Origin: Phytoseiulus persimilis
Taxonomy: Eukaryota; Arthropoda; Arachnida; Mesostigmata; Phytoseiidae
Reading direction: 5' to 3'
Length of the DNA stretch: 64,000 bases
NCBI GenBank assembly: GCA_037576195.1
Contig: CM075102.1
Coordinates: 2,604,001 to 2,668,000, forward strand
Under the pieces are notes generated by a model, which saw only the letters and a program-made list of their open reading frames with translations, was not told the origin of the DNA and did no database searches. The position numbers and the translations under genes are program-made. Of the stretch, positions 1 through 11,060 are shown one piece after another. Position 1 is the stretch's first letter. Each line of letters starts with the position of its first letter.

Positions 1-3000
1 GGAATCACCCCTCCAGAGTTGGGGAAAGTAATGCAGATTGATCCCGGAATCACCCCTCCAGAGTTGGAAAGTAATGCTCAGATTGGTCTCCCGGAATCAC
101 CCCTCCAGAGTTGGAAGTAAATGCTCAGATTGGTCTCGGAATCACCCCTCCAGAGTTGGAAGTAATGCTCAGATTGGTCTCTCGGAATCACCCCTCCAGA
201 GTTGGAAAGTAATGCTCAGATTGGTCTCGGAATCACCCCTCCAGAGTTGGAAGTAATGCTCAGATTGGAATCACCCCTCCAGAATCAGATTGGTCCCCTC
301 CCCCCAGAGTTGGAAAGTAATGCTCAGATTGGTCCGGAATCACCCCTCCAGAGTTGGAAAGTAATGCTCAGATTGGTCCGGAATCACCCCTCCAGAGTTG
401 GGAAAGTAATGCTCAGATTGGTCTCGGAATCACCCCTCCAGAGTTGGAAAGTAATGCTCAGATTGGTCTCGGAATCACCCCTCCAGAGTTGGAAAGTAAT
501 GCTCAGATTGGTCTCGGAATCACCCCTCCAGAGTTGGGAAGTAATGCTCAGATTGGTCTCGGAATCACCCCTCCAGAGTTGGAAAGTAATGCTCAGATTG
601 GTCTCGGAATCACCCCTCCAGAGTTGGAAAAGTAATGCTCAGATTGGTCCCGGAATCACCCCTCCAGAGTTGGAAAGTAATGCTCAGATTGGTCCCCGGA
701 ATCACACCTCCAGAGTTGGGAAGTAATGCTCAGATTGGTCTCGGAATCACCCCTCCAGAGTTGGAAAGTAATGCTCAGATTGGTCTCGGAATCACCCCTC
801 CAGAGTTGGAAAGTAATGCTCAGATTGGTCTCGGAATCACCCCTCCAGAGTTGGAAAGTAATGCTCAGATTGGTCTCGGAATCACCCCTCCAGAGTTGGA
901 AAGTAATGCTCAGATTGGTCTCGGAATCACCCCTCCAGAGTTGGAAAGTAATGCTCAGATTGGTCTCGGAATCACCCCCCCTCCAGAGTTGGAAAGTAAT
1001 GCTCAGATCAGATTGGTCGGAATCACCCCTCCAGAGTTGGAAAGTAATGCTCAGATTGGTCTCGGAATCACCCCTCCAGAGTTGGGAAAGTAATGCTCAG
1101 ATTGGTCTCGGAATCACCCCTCCAGAGAGTTGGAAAGTAATGCTCAGATTGGTCTCCGGAATCACCCCTCCAGAGTTGGAAAGTAATGCTCAGATTGGTC
1201 CCGGAATCACCTCCAGAGTTGGGAAGTAATGCTCAGATTGGTCCGGAATCACCCCTCCAGAGTTGGAAAGTAATGCTCAGATTGGTCCCGGAATCACCCC
1301 TCCAGAGTTGGAAAGTAATGCTCAGATTGGTCTCGGAATCACCCCTCCAGAGTTGGAAAGTAATGCTCAGATTGGTCTCGGAATCACCCCTCCAGAGTTG
1401 GAAAGTAATGCTCAGATTGGTCTCGAATCACCCCTCCAGAGTTGGAAAGTAATGCTCAGATTGGTCTCGGAATCACCCCTCCAGAGTTGGAAAGTAATGC
1501 TCAGATTGTCTCGGAATCACCCCTCCAGAGTTGGAAAGTAATGCTCAGATTCTCGGAATCACCCCTCCAGAGTTGGAAAGTAATGCTCAGATTGGTCTCG
1601 GAATCACCCCTCCAGAGTTGGAAAGTAATGCTCAGATTGGTCTCGGAATCACCCCTCCAGAGTTGGAAAGTAATGCTCAGATTGGTCTCGATCACCCCTC
1701 CAGAGTTGGGAAGTAATGCTCAGATTGTCTCGGAATCACCCCTCCAGAGTTGGAAAGTAATGCTCAGATTGGTCTCGGAATCACCCCTCCAGAGTTGGAA
1801 AGTAATGCTCAGATTGGTCTCGGAATCACCCCTCCAGAGTTGGAAAGTAAGTAATGCTCAGATTGGTCTCGGAATCACCCCTCCAGAGTTGGAAAGTAAT
1901 GCTCAGATTGGTCTCGGAATCACCCCTCCAGAGTTGGAAAGTAATGCTCAGATTGGTCTCGGAATCACCCCTCCAGAGTTGGAAGTAATGCTCAGATTGG
2001 TCTCGGAATCACCCCTCCAGAGTTGGAAAGTAATGCTCAGATTGGTCTCGGAATCACCCCTCCAGAGTTGGAAAGTAATGCTCAGATTGTCTCGGAATCA
2101 CCCCTCCAGAGTTGGAAAGTAATGCTCAGATTGGTCTCGGAATCACCCCTCCAGAGTTGGAAAGTAATGCTCAGATTGGTCTCGGAATCACCCCTCCAGA
2201 GTTGGAAAGTAATGCTCAGATTGGTCTCGGAATCACCCCTCCAGAGTTGGAAAGTAATGCTCAGATTGGTCTCGGAATCACCCCTCCAGAGTTGGAAAGT
2301 AATGCTCAGATTGGTCTCGGAATCACCCCTCCAGAGTTGGAAAGTAATGCTCAGATTGGTCTCGGAATCACCCCTCCAGAGTTGGAAAGTAATGCTCAGA
2401 TTGGTCTCGGAATCACCCCTCCAGAGTTGGAAAGTAATGCTCAGATTGGTCTCGAAATCACCCCTCCAGAGTTGGAAAGTAATGCTCAGATTGGTCTCGG
2501 AATCACCCCTCCAGAGTTGAGTAATGGAAGTTGGAAAGTAATGCTCAGATTGGTCTCGGAATCACCCCTCCAGAGTTGGAAAGTAATGCTCAGATTGGTC
2601 TCGGAATCACCCCTCCAGAGTTGGAAAGTAATGCTCAGATTGGTCTCCCTCCAGAAAGTAATCAATCACCCTCCAGAGTTGGAAAGTAATGCTCAGATTG
2701 GTCTCGGAATCACCCCTCCAGAGTTGGAAAGAATGCTCAGATTGGTCTCGGAATCACCCCTCCAGAGTTGGAAAGTAATGCTCAGATTGGTCTCGGAATC
2801 ACCCCCTCCAGAGTTGGAAAGTAATGCTCAGATTGGTCTCGGAATCACCCCTCCAGAGTTGGAAAGTAATGCTCAGATTGGTCTCGGAATCACCCCTCCA
2901 GAGTTGGAAAGTAATGCTCAGATTGGTCTCGGAATCACCCCTCCAGAGTTGGAAAGTAATGCTCAGATTGGTCTCGGAATCACCCCTCCAGAGTTGGAAA

Positions 3001-4040
3001 GTAATGCTCAGATTGGTCTCGGAATCACCCCTCCAGAGTTGGAAAGTAATGCTCAGATTGGTCTCGGAATCACCCCTCCAGAGTTGGAAAGTAATGCTCA
3101 GATTGGTCTCGGAATCACCCCCCCTCCAGAGTTGGAAAGTAATGCTCAGATTGGTCTCGGAATCACCCCTCCAGAGTTGGAAAGTAATGCTCAGATTGGT
3201 CTCGGAATCACCCCTCCAGAGTTGGAAAGTAATGCTCGATTGGTCTCGGAATCACCCCTCCAGAGTTGGAAAGTAATGCTCAGATTGTCTCGAAATCACC
3301 CCTCCAGAGTTGGAAAGTAATGCTCAGATTGGTCTCGGAATCACCCCTCCAGAGTTGGAAAGTAATGCTCAGATTGGTCTCGGAATCACCCCTCCAGAGT
3401 TGGAAAGTAATGCTCAGATCGGTCTCGAATCACCCCCTCCAGAGTTGGAAAGTAATGCTCAGATCGGTCTCGGAATCACCCCTCCAGAGTTGGAAAGTAA
3501 TGCTCAGATCGGTCTCGAAATCACCCCTCCAGAGTTGGAAAGTAATGCTCAGATCGGTCTCGAAATCACCCCTCCAGAGTTGGAAAGTAATGCTCAGATC
3601 GGTCTCGAAATCACCCCTCCAGAGTTGGAAAGTAATGCTCAGATCGGTCTCGAAGATCGGTCTCGAAATCACCCCTCCAGAGTTGGAAAGTAATGCTCAG
3701 ATCGGTCTCGAAATCACCCCTCCAGAGTTGGAAAGTAATGCTCAGATCGGTCTCGAAATCACCCCTCCAGAGTTGGAAAGTAATGCTCAGATCGGTCTCG
3801 AAATCAACCCTCCAGAGTTGGAAAGTAATGCTCAGATCGGTCTCGAAATCACCCCTCCAGAGTTGGAAAGTAATGCTCAGATCGGTCTCGAAATCACCCC
3901 TCCTCGTTCTGAAAAGTATGATCAGATCGGTTCCAGAATCACCCCTCCAGCTTTCAGAATGTATAATCAGACTCGTACCGGAATCACCTCTCCAGACTCG
4001 GGAGAGTATGTTCAGGTTGGTCCCAGAATCACTCCCATAT
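1..4040 (+). repeat. 45-bp minisatellite array (array 1)
   Basis: About 89 tandem units of roughly 45 bp, each reading GGTCTCGGAATCACCCCTCC followed by AGAGTTGGAAAGTAATGCTCAGATT. The first 720 bases contain many short indels; the middle is highly homogeneous. From about 3418 to 3895 a sub-block carries GATCGG and CGAAATC variants. The last units (3895-4040) are clearly diverged, as expected at the edge of an array homogenised by unequal exchange. The array continues past the left edge of the window. The 45-bp period is a multiple of three and the unit lacks stops, so open frames appear in several frames; I do not treat them as genes. The array abuts a Helitron-like 5' end on the minus strand at 4118 and is probably its cargo. 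Confidence 0.97.
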
Positions 4041-4118
4041 GTTCCAGAAAAAGTGCGGACGAACAGACAAACTGACAAACTTACAGACGAAGCCGATTAT
4101 ATATAGTAAGGATAAGGA
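4041..4118 (-). mobile_element. Helitron-like 5' terminus (minus strand), candidate
   Basis: Read on the minus strand, the sequence starts TCCTTATCC, passes through CTATATATAA, then a degenerate GTCTGT/GTTTGTC microsatellite, and then enters the minisatellite. This matches the order seen at the left end of the delimited Helitron-like element at 50843 (TC, TATATATATA, GTTTG microsatellite, then array in the same relative orientation). The base before TC on the minus strand is A, as a canonical A^T Helitron insertion requires. The terminal 22 bases (4097-4118) are a perfect inverted match to 26461-26482. The other end lies outside the window. Confidence 0.5.
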
Positions 4119-4952
4119 TGGGCGTCTGGTTTCGGATCTTTAAAAGCGTAACAGGCCCACTCGAAAGTTTGCCACTCTCGGCGGTCTTCGATGCTGTGGG
4201 CCGGAGGACAGCGAGTTCGGACTCGGTTGAACGTCATGGTTCCAGAGCTGATGAAATTCAAGTTTGTCGGAATGTGATGAGGTCTCCTTCGATCGCATTG
4301 AGTGAGAAGTCTTCGTCAATCTGCCGAAGAGAGCGCTGACGAACTTCATTGTGCACAACTTATGGTGAGATCTAGCGATTCAGCGTGCTTATCAAAACGT
4401 CAGCAGCGAGCTGGAGACTGCCGGAGGAAATCATCATTGGGCTCGAGCATTGAAGACAATCTGTTGGGACCGATCGCCACGATTTCGGGTCCTCCGAAAG
4501 TGCGTCACGACGACGTTCCTCCACCAGTGAGCTGTTGACCTTCGGGAATTGTAAGCGTCATTGCTGACACTTGCACAGACGTTTAGCGAGTACAGAAATC
4601 CGGTACCCAGTCCGGATGGTAAGGTCAGCTGCGCGTTCCCGATAAGCCGAGTGACTCGTTCGAGGTGCTGAATACAGGTTTCACACCAAGTCACACGGAG
4701 CACTGTTCTAGATATCAGCATAGTTTAAAAGGAATCCAAACTCAGAAGAGGTGCAGAAAGTTTCACATCTGACAACACGCGTAGCCTCGCTGTCATCGCC
4801 GCCGCCCGCCTTCTGGCCCCTGTGACGATAGCCTGGAAGGTTCACGAAGGTTAGAAGATCAATTTAGAATCTCCATTCTCCTCCGAGCTTGAGATGATGT
4901 CGCAGAGCTTGGAAGGAGCTCCCTGGCGAGATTGCCCGTGTCGGTCGCCCCT
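4119..4952. other. no recognised gene
   Basis: No conserved domain, RNA gene or repeat terminus is recognisable here. Short open frames overlap on both strands and none has a codon pattern or motif I can support. Confidence 0.5.
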
Positions 4953-5595
4953 TGGCTTTGCAACGCTTATTTGACCGCCGTTAAAAACAGCAATAACCCG
5001 AAATATTCTCTGCGGTTTTCAACCTCAATATCCGCGAGCAAATCGCGGTTATAACCGCATTCAACCGCAATTTCCCGAAACGTATGATTTTCTGAGAGAG
5101 CGTCGTGTCTGATGAGCGTACTCTGGCTGGGGATCCGGAGTTAGGCGCCAAGAATTGGAGGGAAATGAGTTGATTCTTGAACTGTGACATCTTATGTGAT
5201 GACTCTCGTTGATCGAAGTTCGTACAGGCTTCCGAAAGCCGGAATCGGGTAGCAATTATACCTGGACATATCACACATCAGGTCCAGCCTCTCCATGTCC
5301 CCATGAGCAAGCCGCTCGAGGACTCGATGAGCCAGCATTGGGGGCGGTAGGCTCAATCTCCCAGAGCTTTGCGCATCTGGTGGGATCATGGAACAGACCA
5401 CAGCGGAAGGAGCTGTAGTGTGGGTCGATGGAAGAATCGTGATGAAGTCTTTCCAAACTTCATCTCGGGGGGAGGGGATCTCTCATGCACTGCCCGGAAC
5501 CGAGAACATACGCCGTTTTCGGAGACCGCAAAGATGATATCGAAGCCGGGAGCAGTAATTTGGAGTGGGCCTGACAAAAATCTTGAAGGCCTCCC
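4953..5595. repeat. dispersed repeat, copy 1 of the GGCTTTGCAACG element
   Basis: From GGCTTTGCAACGCTTATTTG through the phrase GATATCGAAGCCGGG this stretch aligns almost colinearly with 37801-38435. Both copies share the CGAAACGTATGATTTT, GTGACATCTT and CCTGGACATATCACACATCA blocks. The start is rich in GCGGTTATAACCGC motifs. The copy ends where a different repeat (a mariner-type MITE end) begins. It is non-coding as far as I can see. Confidence 0.75.
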
Positions 5596-5659
5596 GCTGC
5601 GATTCTTTCGTTCCGATTTTTTCATTCATCACTCCCGGTTACATCCTTGTAAACACGCC

Positions 5660-5850
5660 TGAAGAAAAGCGCATTTCTGCGCTGAAAGAAGCAATCGTTG
5701 AACCGATTCACGAAACTCAATTTTCTACCGATTCAAGAAAATCGAGGAGAATAAGATGCGCCATCCTTCCAGCTATCCAGAATGAGATAATTTTCCAGCT
5801 GTCTAAGAGCAAAAGAGGAGGGAGTGAGAAAATTCCCGACTTACGATGAC
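5660..5850. mobile_element. right end of a mariner-type MITE (truncated copy)
   Basis: The block ending GAGAAAATTCCCGACTTACG ATGACCGCCCTG followed by TA is the reverse complement of the left end of the MITE at 43735 (CAGGGTGGTCATCGTAAGTC). Internal sequence (GATTCACGAAACTCAATTTTC, TGCGCCATCCTTCCAGCTAT) also matches in inverted order. I cannot find a matching left terminus, so this copy appears truncated and abuts the repeat at 4953-5595. Confidence 0.65.
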
Positions 5851-7689
5851 CGCCCTGTAAACTGTGACGTCTAGCCCCTCAAATTCAACTCCAAGAAATC
5901 GATGCTCTAGTCAAGTACTTCTCATTATTTTTGCAGCCGTCGCGTGCCTTCTGCCCACAGTTATCCGTCCTTGCTGTGGAAAAGGACGGAGATCCACCTC
6001 GGACCCCTGGCAGCTCCAAATGGTGGGATGTATTGATTCCGCCCACATTGATCGGATTTCTGCAGGGTCGTCGCAGAAAAACACGCTATTCGAACTTCCG
6101 TCACATGGCTATTCTATCTCTTCTCTTTTCGCACTCAAAGTTGCCTTCTCGAACCCCAGGGTCTACCTTTTGTGAGTCAGTGAAGAGAAAATGATTGAAA
6201 TAGCAGCGGTGATGCGCTTCCGAGCTTCGACTGAGACACTTTGGAGCAGGAGTCAACATATGTAGCTCAGGCTATGTTGACCCCATCGTTTCGATGGCAA
6301 CAATGGATCGCTCCTCAAGTGCTCTGCGCTTCGTGACACTGTTTTCACCTTCAAGCTCCGCCACCTTGCCTGCCGCGCGAGCCGCGAGCGAACTTTCGGG
6401 TGATCTCAGCGTATTCCTAATGGTTGCGTCCCACTGGAGAGATTTCGCAGCGCTCCATGAGGCCAACGTCAGAGCCCAGATCCAGGCCATCCCGGTGGAG
6501 AGCCATTCATCCCGGAACACTCGTCAGTTTTGATTCGTTTTCCGCCGCACAGAAGAGGACCGTATTCGCGACCCCGTAACGCAGGCGCCGGTTGCTGCTT
6601 CGAGATTAGCCTGGCTCATGCTCTCGGGACGTACTGGAGTCGTAGAGGAGCACCGTAAAAGTGTAGGAGAATGCCAGGAGCTACTCCCCGCAGGAAGGAG
6701 ATTCTTCGGTGTGAAAAGGGAGAGGTGTAGAAAGCGGGCACCGGGAAGGGACAATCGTGGAAGACAAAACGCGGTCCCGAGTGCAGAGTATATGGCCTCT
6801 AGAGTGAGTGGAGCTCTGAGCGGCCCAATTTTGCCATGTTAACGAAACGGATGCCAGGGGAGTAACCATCGCACGGCGGAAACCGCCTACTGCCCTTCCT
6901 TCTCCCCCAAAGCATACGCGAAAGCCTCGCACCCGTCCGGATTGAGACGGAATCGGCTCAAGGTCCAAGACGTACGAGTTCCACGGCGATTTGCTTTGCG
7001 GCGGGATCGCCGCTCGAATTCGATCTCATACGGCTTCTGCGAGGCTCCACGAAGCATGCGACGCGATATCCTTCCTTCGACGCTGCTATGCTCATCTGCA
7101 TCATGGTCCGTCGCAAAATATCTCGCTGAACTCTTCTTTTCTCCGTGAGCCCTTTTGTATTTGATATTGTGGCGGTTTTTCCATCGTTCGAACCGGCCGC
7201 GGTGGCTCTGAATTCAGAGTGACCACGCTTGGAGGCTAAGTCTTCTGACTTCTCTTTTAGAATCGGTCCACTGACCAGAGCACCATGCTCTGTCACCCGG
7301 TCGTTCCGAGACATGGTCTAACGACGCGGCAGTCATATCATAACAATCGGTCCGCTGAAGATTGCTCACGTTTAAGCCCGAACACATCGCGTGAGTCCAA
7401 CGTGCGACGCCGTCGAGAACATGCCAATTTACAGGTTCTATGAATCCGCGCGGCCACCAAATTGGCGAGACTCGTGCTAAGCGTTCCCCGTTGCAGAAAC
7501 CTCTCATTTCTTCGATTGGAAAAAAAATCCCGCTCGTAACCGGTTGATCCGAATAATTGGATTTGATTGGATTTATTTCGATCTTCCATATGCACATGTG
7601 GTCCCTTTCATTCCAGGGGTGGGTCGTATTGCGTTCACAGATCTTGTCGCTCCCAGTTAGTTAGGGTCACCTTCGTCTTTCGCAGAACT
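5851..7689. other. no recognised gene
   Basis: No domain or RNA gene is recognisable. A minus-strand frame at 6958-7314 and another at 6272-6520 have a somewhat protein-like, charged composition and could be exon debris, but nothing ties them together and I do not call a gene. The right part (7400-7690) probably includes the 3' untranslated region of the minus-strand LINE that starts at 7690. Confidence 0.4.
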
Positions 7690-9277
7690 TTATGTTTGCT
7701 ATTGGATGAGAGTCCGATTCGGAAGGGAAACTTCTCTGGGGGATGTTCTTCCTTCGCACCCCAAGACTACGTGTCTGTCTGTTTCGGGTGCTCCACATCT
7801 TGAACAGTTGATGTCGATGGAAGGATCGCGGTTATGTTGCCAGGTCTTGGTGTTTAGTATTCCTGCCCTGGTTAACGCTAAGAGTTGACTTCCGCGGGAG
7901 TTATCGTACAGTCCGGAGTTGATTCCTCTAGTCTCTCTGTATCGTCGGTATGTACTAAGTGTGGATTTGGACTCCATCCTGTCTCTCCAGGTGGCGTCCA
8001 ATTCATTCCGCACCCTCAGTTTGAACTCATTGCGGAATGTCTTCCACATCGGCTTGCCGGATGTGTTTTTGGCCAGTCGGATGCCCCCAACTTCAAATTG
8101 CATACTCAGGTGTTTGAGTCTCTCGGATGCTTTGATTCTGGTTTTGGCGAGTTCGGTGGCCTCGGGGACAAGTTTTGGCCACCTGTGTGGATCCATTTGT
8201 TTTATCCTCTCGAACAACATCACTTTGCTTATGGTTTCTCTGGCATCGAAGGAGCTCCATCCGAGTTCTCCCTCGATGAACTCCTTCACTATAGTGAAGT
8301 GTGGTATGCCAAGAGCCCATCTCCCCGCGTCTCTCTGCCTGACTCCTATGTGATTTCTCAGTCTTTTTGGCATGGTAATCACTGCCTTGCAGTATGTAAG
8401 CTGCGGGACTGCTCTCCAGAGTATTTTGGAGACTTCGAATCGGTCGCAGTTCCAAAGTGCTTTCGCGTTCAGTCTCTGGATTGCTTGATCGGCTTCCTCT
8501 GACAACTTAGGCAATGGTCTAGCCAAGTAGTCGCTGTCGGTAGATAGTTCGATCCCTAGATATTTGTATGATTCCACCATAGGTATTGGTAATCCTTGTA
8601 TCCTGGGATCTCTATCCGGAGTATGGTTTCCTGCTGATCGAGAGAAGACCATTCATTACACCGCTCTTCTCTGGGTTTAGTTTGATGGACATGTTGTCCC
8701 CAAACCTTGTGGTAACCTCGAGGAGCGTTTCCATATCTCCCATGTTGTTCGTCATCAGAACTAGGTCATCTGCGAACAGCGTCCCGGGAATAGTGAAGAA
8801 CTTTTTTTCTCTCACATCCCAGAAGTTGCCTTTTCTTGCGAATCTGAATCCTCGTCTTGTTGCCAGGAGTTCCCGTTCTAGGTTCGCAATGTAGAGGCTG
8901 AATAGGATTGGAGATAGTGGACAACCTTGTCGGAGTCCAATTGGTATGGACGTTTCGTCGGACGTGTAGTCCCCATGTCGAAGGACAACGCGGGTATCCT
9001 CGTACATGTATTCAAGGAGTTCGAGCACTGGTTTGCTCATCCCTCTCTCCTCTAGACTTCGCCATAGCTTCGTCCGATCGATTCGGTCGTACGCTTTTGT
9101 GGCGTCAAGGAATACGCAATAAAGCCCTTTCTTATGGGATCTTGTGGTTTCAGTTGCAGTTGTCAAGATGAATATGTTGTCATCTCCTCTGCGATCCTTT
9201 CTGAATCCATTTTGCATTTCTGATAGCTGCTCTGTATCTTCTGCCCAAGTATTTTGGTAAAAACTCTATACAGAACG
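7690..9277 (-). pseudogene. LINE A ORF2: reverse transcriptase and C-terminal zinc finger
   Basis: This is the reverse-transcriptase half of a non-LTR retrotransposon ORF2. The upper frame (9217-8612) shows GEMQNGF-like MQNGFRKDRRGDDN, motif A (VFLDATKAYDRID), the GLRQGCPLSPILFSLYI block and the catalytic FADDLVLM box. The lower frame (8652-7699) continues with YKYLGIELS, GWSSFDARE and a terminal CCHC finger (CSRCG...H...C). A frame change near 8620-8650 and another near 9225 break the ORF, so it cannot be translated intact. No RNase H domain is visible. The style is R1/I-like; exact clade is uncertain. The same element continues upstream at 9873, beyond a MITE insertion. Confidence 0.85.
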
Positions 9278-9285
9278 TCCTATAC
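9278..9285. repeat. target-site duplication, left copy of hAT MITE
   Basis: TCCTATAC, repeated exactly at 9865-9872 on the other side of the MITE. Confidence 0.9.
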
Positions 9286-9864
9286 CAGAGGTCGTCAAAC
9301 TGTGTGTCGCGACACACCAGGGTGCCGAGGGTGTCGCGGGGTGCCGAGGGGACACAAGGTATGTCGGATGAGGCTGAACGAGCTCTTTCTTCGTTCTGAC
9401 CATACTTCGGTGGTGGTTCCGCCATACTTTCCTGAATCCCATACGGGCGATCCCGAGGTCGACCCGGCCATACTTTTAAGGTGCCATGGAAGTGATTCCG
9501 AGGTCGATCTGACCGTATTTCGTGGGTCTATGGAGGTGGTTCCGAGGTCGATCCGACCATCCTTCTTAGGTGCCATGGAGGTGATTCCGAGGTAGATCTC
9601 ACCATATCTCTGGGGCCCCTCAATGACCCCCATAGACCCCGAGAGATGTGTTCAGATCGACCCCGGAATAACCTTCATGGACCCTGGAATGAATGGTCAG
9701 ATCACATTAACAGAACCCCAGAAACATGGTGAGATCGAGACGGAATCAAGTTCCAAGTACGGTTAGAACCAGAAAAATCCTCCGGTACCGTTCGGCATTT
9801 CATCGGGATGCGGCACCCCTCGACACCCTGGGGTGTCGATGTCGGAGAAGTTTGACGACCTCTG
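9286..9864. mobile_element. hAT-type MITE with minisatellite interior
   Basis: The element has perfect 16-bp terminal inverted repeats starting CAGAGGTCGTCAAACT and an 8-bp target duplication TCCTATAC at 9278-9285 and 9865-9872. Termini beginning CAG with an 8-bp duplication are the hAT signature. Subterminal sequence is also inverted (GGGTGTCG, GGGGTGCCG motifs). The 579-bp interior has no transposase; it carries about seven degenerate copies of the window-wide 45-bp minisatellite unit (GAGGTCGATCTGACCATA..., GGTGATTCC). The insertion splits the reverse transcriptase of LINE A. Confidence 0.93.
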
Positions 9865-9872
9865 TCCTATAC

Positions 9873-10290
9873 TGTTATGGGTCTGTATGTTTTGAGGATT
9901 CCCTTTATCGAGTTTGGTTTTTCGATCAGGGATACTCTGCCTATCCTCCACTCTGTTGGTATCTCGTGAGTACCTTGTAGAATAGCATTGAAGACATGTG
10001 TTGCGTAGTTGTATCCAGTATCGTCTAGTGCTTTGAGGACTTTAGCTGGCATTCCAACCGGCCCCGTCGCGGATGAAGCGGACATCGTCACGAGTGTAGA
10101 CTTCACCCACCCCACAGTTATGGTCAGATTCACCGGTTCTCTTGGTAGATTGGATTCCCTCTGGGCTTAGAGGTTTCCTGTTGCCTTCAGTAAGCTTTTT
10201 GCTACCAGCGTAAGATGTGACGTCATCTGTGTCGGTTGGATGCCGTCACCCTTCTCGTCGCGCACGCACAGCTTTTTTGGAGGGTTTGAA
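9873..10290 (-). pseudogene. LINE A ORF2: N-terminal reverse-transcriptase fragment
   Basis: The frame at 10133-9867 reads GPVGMPAKVLKALDDTG, EIPTEWRIGRVSLIEKPNS and KTYRPITV, the usual start of a LINE reverse transcriptase (GPDG-IP, K-G-V-LI-K, YRPIT). It joins across the MITE to the LYRVFTKILGQ sequence at 9277-9230, so the two belong to one element. Stretch 10134-10290 between this and the endonuclease frame carries no clear conserved block. A stop codon lies just after TYRPITV. Confidence 0.75.
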
Positions 10291-11058
10291 CTAATTTCTC
10301 CCAATGTGGTCCCAGAAAGCTTTTGATTTTGCCTGTCTTGGAGCCCTCATGATGTCATCATATATTCTCTGATTTTCAGTTTCGAGCAAGCGGGCAACCT
10401 CATTTCGGACAGCGTCTTGCGTCTGTCTATATTGTTGTCTCGCCTTGTCGGCGCCTGTTCCTAGGCGTCTCGCTCTCCACCATTCCCGATTCTGTTCCCT
10501 CCTTAGCTTCGATAGTCTCGTTAGCTCGGGTGAGGTCATTCTTTCCCTCGGGTTCAGATTAACAAGTTTGCTGTTTTCGCTCAAAGCATTGATGCGCTCA
10601 ATCTCTTTGAATTTGTGCTCGTTCGATTTGTGCTCCATCGTGATGATGGCGTAGACTGATATGAAGATCCAAGGTTGGCCCTCTATATCAGTCCCCAGAG
10701 CAATGAAATCTTCCCCTTTATGTGCCCAGCGTGGTTCGTCCATGGTGGCACGGATAAGTATTCCCGAACCACCAGACGACTTGTTGCCAGAGGGGCCAGA
10801 TCGATTGTTACCGTGGGAAGTGAACCCCTGTATAAGTGGTGGTTCTTCTATATTCATCAGGTTGGTTTCAGTTAGGAGAAGGACGTCATATGGTGATGGC
10901 GTTCCCTCACTCTGTACTTCTGATAGATCTTTCTTCAGACTTTCCCACTTGACTGCGCTTTCCCCCCTTTGCATATTGAAGACCCCGATTCTGAGGACGA
11001 CACTGGGTGTTTTATTTCCCTCCTTGGTTAGGGTTAGCTTTTTGGGGGCGCCCTCCAT
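10291..11058 (-). CDS. LINE A ORF2 N-terminus: truncated AP-endonuclease plus linker
   Basis: Open frame of 255 codons starting at 11058. The N-terminal half matches an EEP-type (apurinic) endonuclease: RIGVFNMQRG (metal-binding Asn), LLLTETN (Glu), SGGSGILIR, and WIFISVYA. The C-terminal half of the domain (GD-N and SDH motifs) is missing; after SVYA the frame jumps to a basic linker with KLRREQNREWWRARR and KSKAFWDHIG, which normally follows the endonuclease. An internal deletion has therefore removed the catalytic half, so it cannot cut target DNA. Its start codon overlaps the stop of ORF1. Confidence 0.75.
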   Translation of the reverse strand: MEGAPKKLTLTKEGNKTPSVVLRIGVFNMQRGESAVKWESLKKDLSEVQSEGTPSPYDVLLLTETNLMNIEEPPLIQGFTSHGNNRSGPSGNKSSGGSGILIRATMDEPRWAHKGEDFIALGTDIEGQPWIFISVYAIITMEHKSNEHKFKEIERINALSENSKLVNLNPRERMTSPELTRLSKLRREQNREWWRARRLGTGADKARQQYRQTQDAVRNEVARLLETENQRIYDDIMRAPRQAKSKAFWDHIGRN

Positions 11059-11060
11059 CA
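11056..11060 (-). promoter_or_regulatory. ORF1 stop / ORF2 start overlap (TGATG)
   Basis: On the minus strand the ORF1 stop TGA (11060-11058) shares its A with the ORF2 start ATG (11058-11056). Such pentamer overlaps are known to couple ORF2 translation to ORF1 termination in some LINEs. Here the arrangement is seen directly; its use is inferred. Confidence 0.6.

Noticed and set aside
1-4040. CRISPR array
   Set aside because: Units are contiguous with no unique spacers, and the context is eukaryotic.
1-4075. Repetitive ORFs of 60-400 codons in array 1 (ESPLQSWKVMLRLVS-type repeats) as a secreted or structural repeat protein
   Set aside because: Same artefact; no ATG-led frame is preserved, frameshifting indels are tolerated, and starts are mostly non-ATG.
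7885-8502. Plus-strand 205-codon frame
   Set aside because: Exactly antisense to the LINE A reverse-transcriptase C-terminus, which carries the recognisable motifs.
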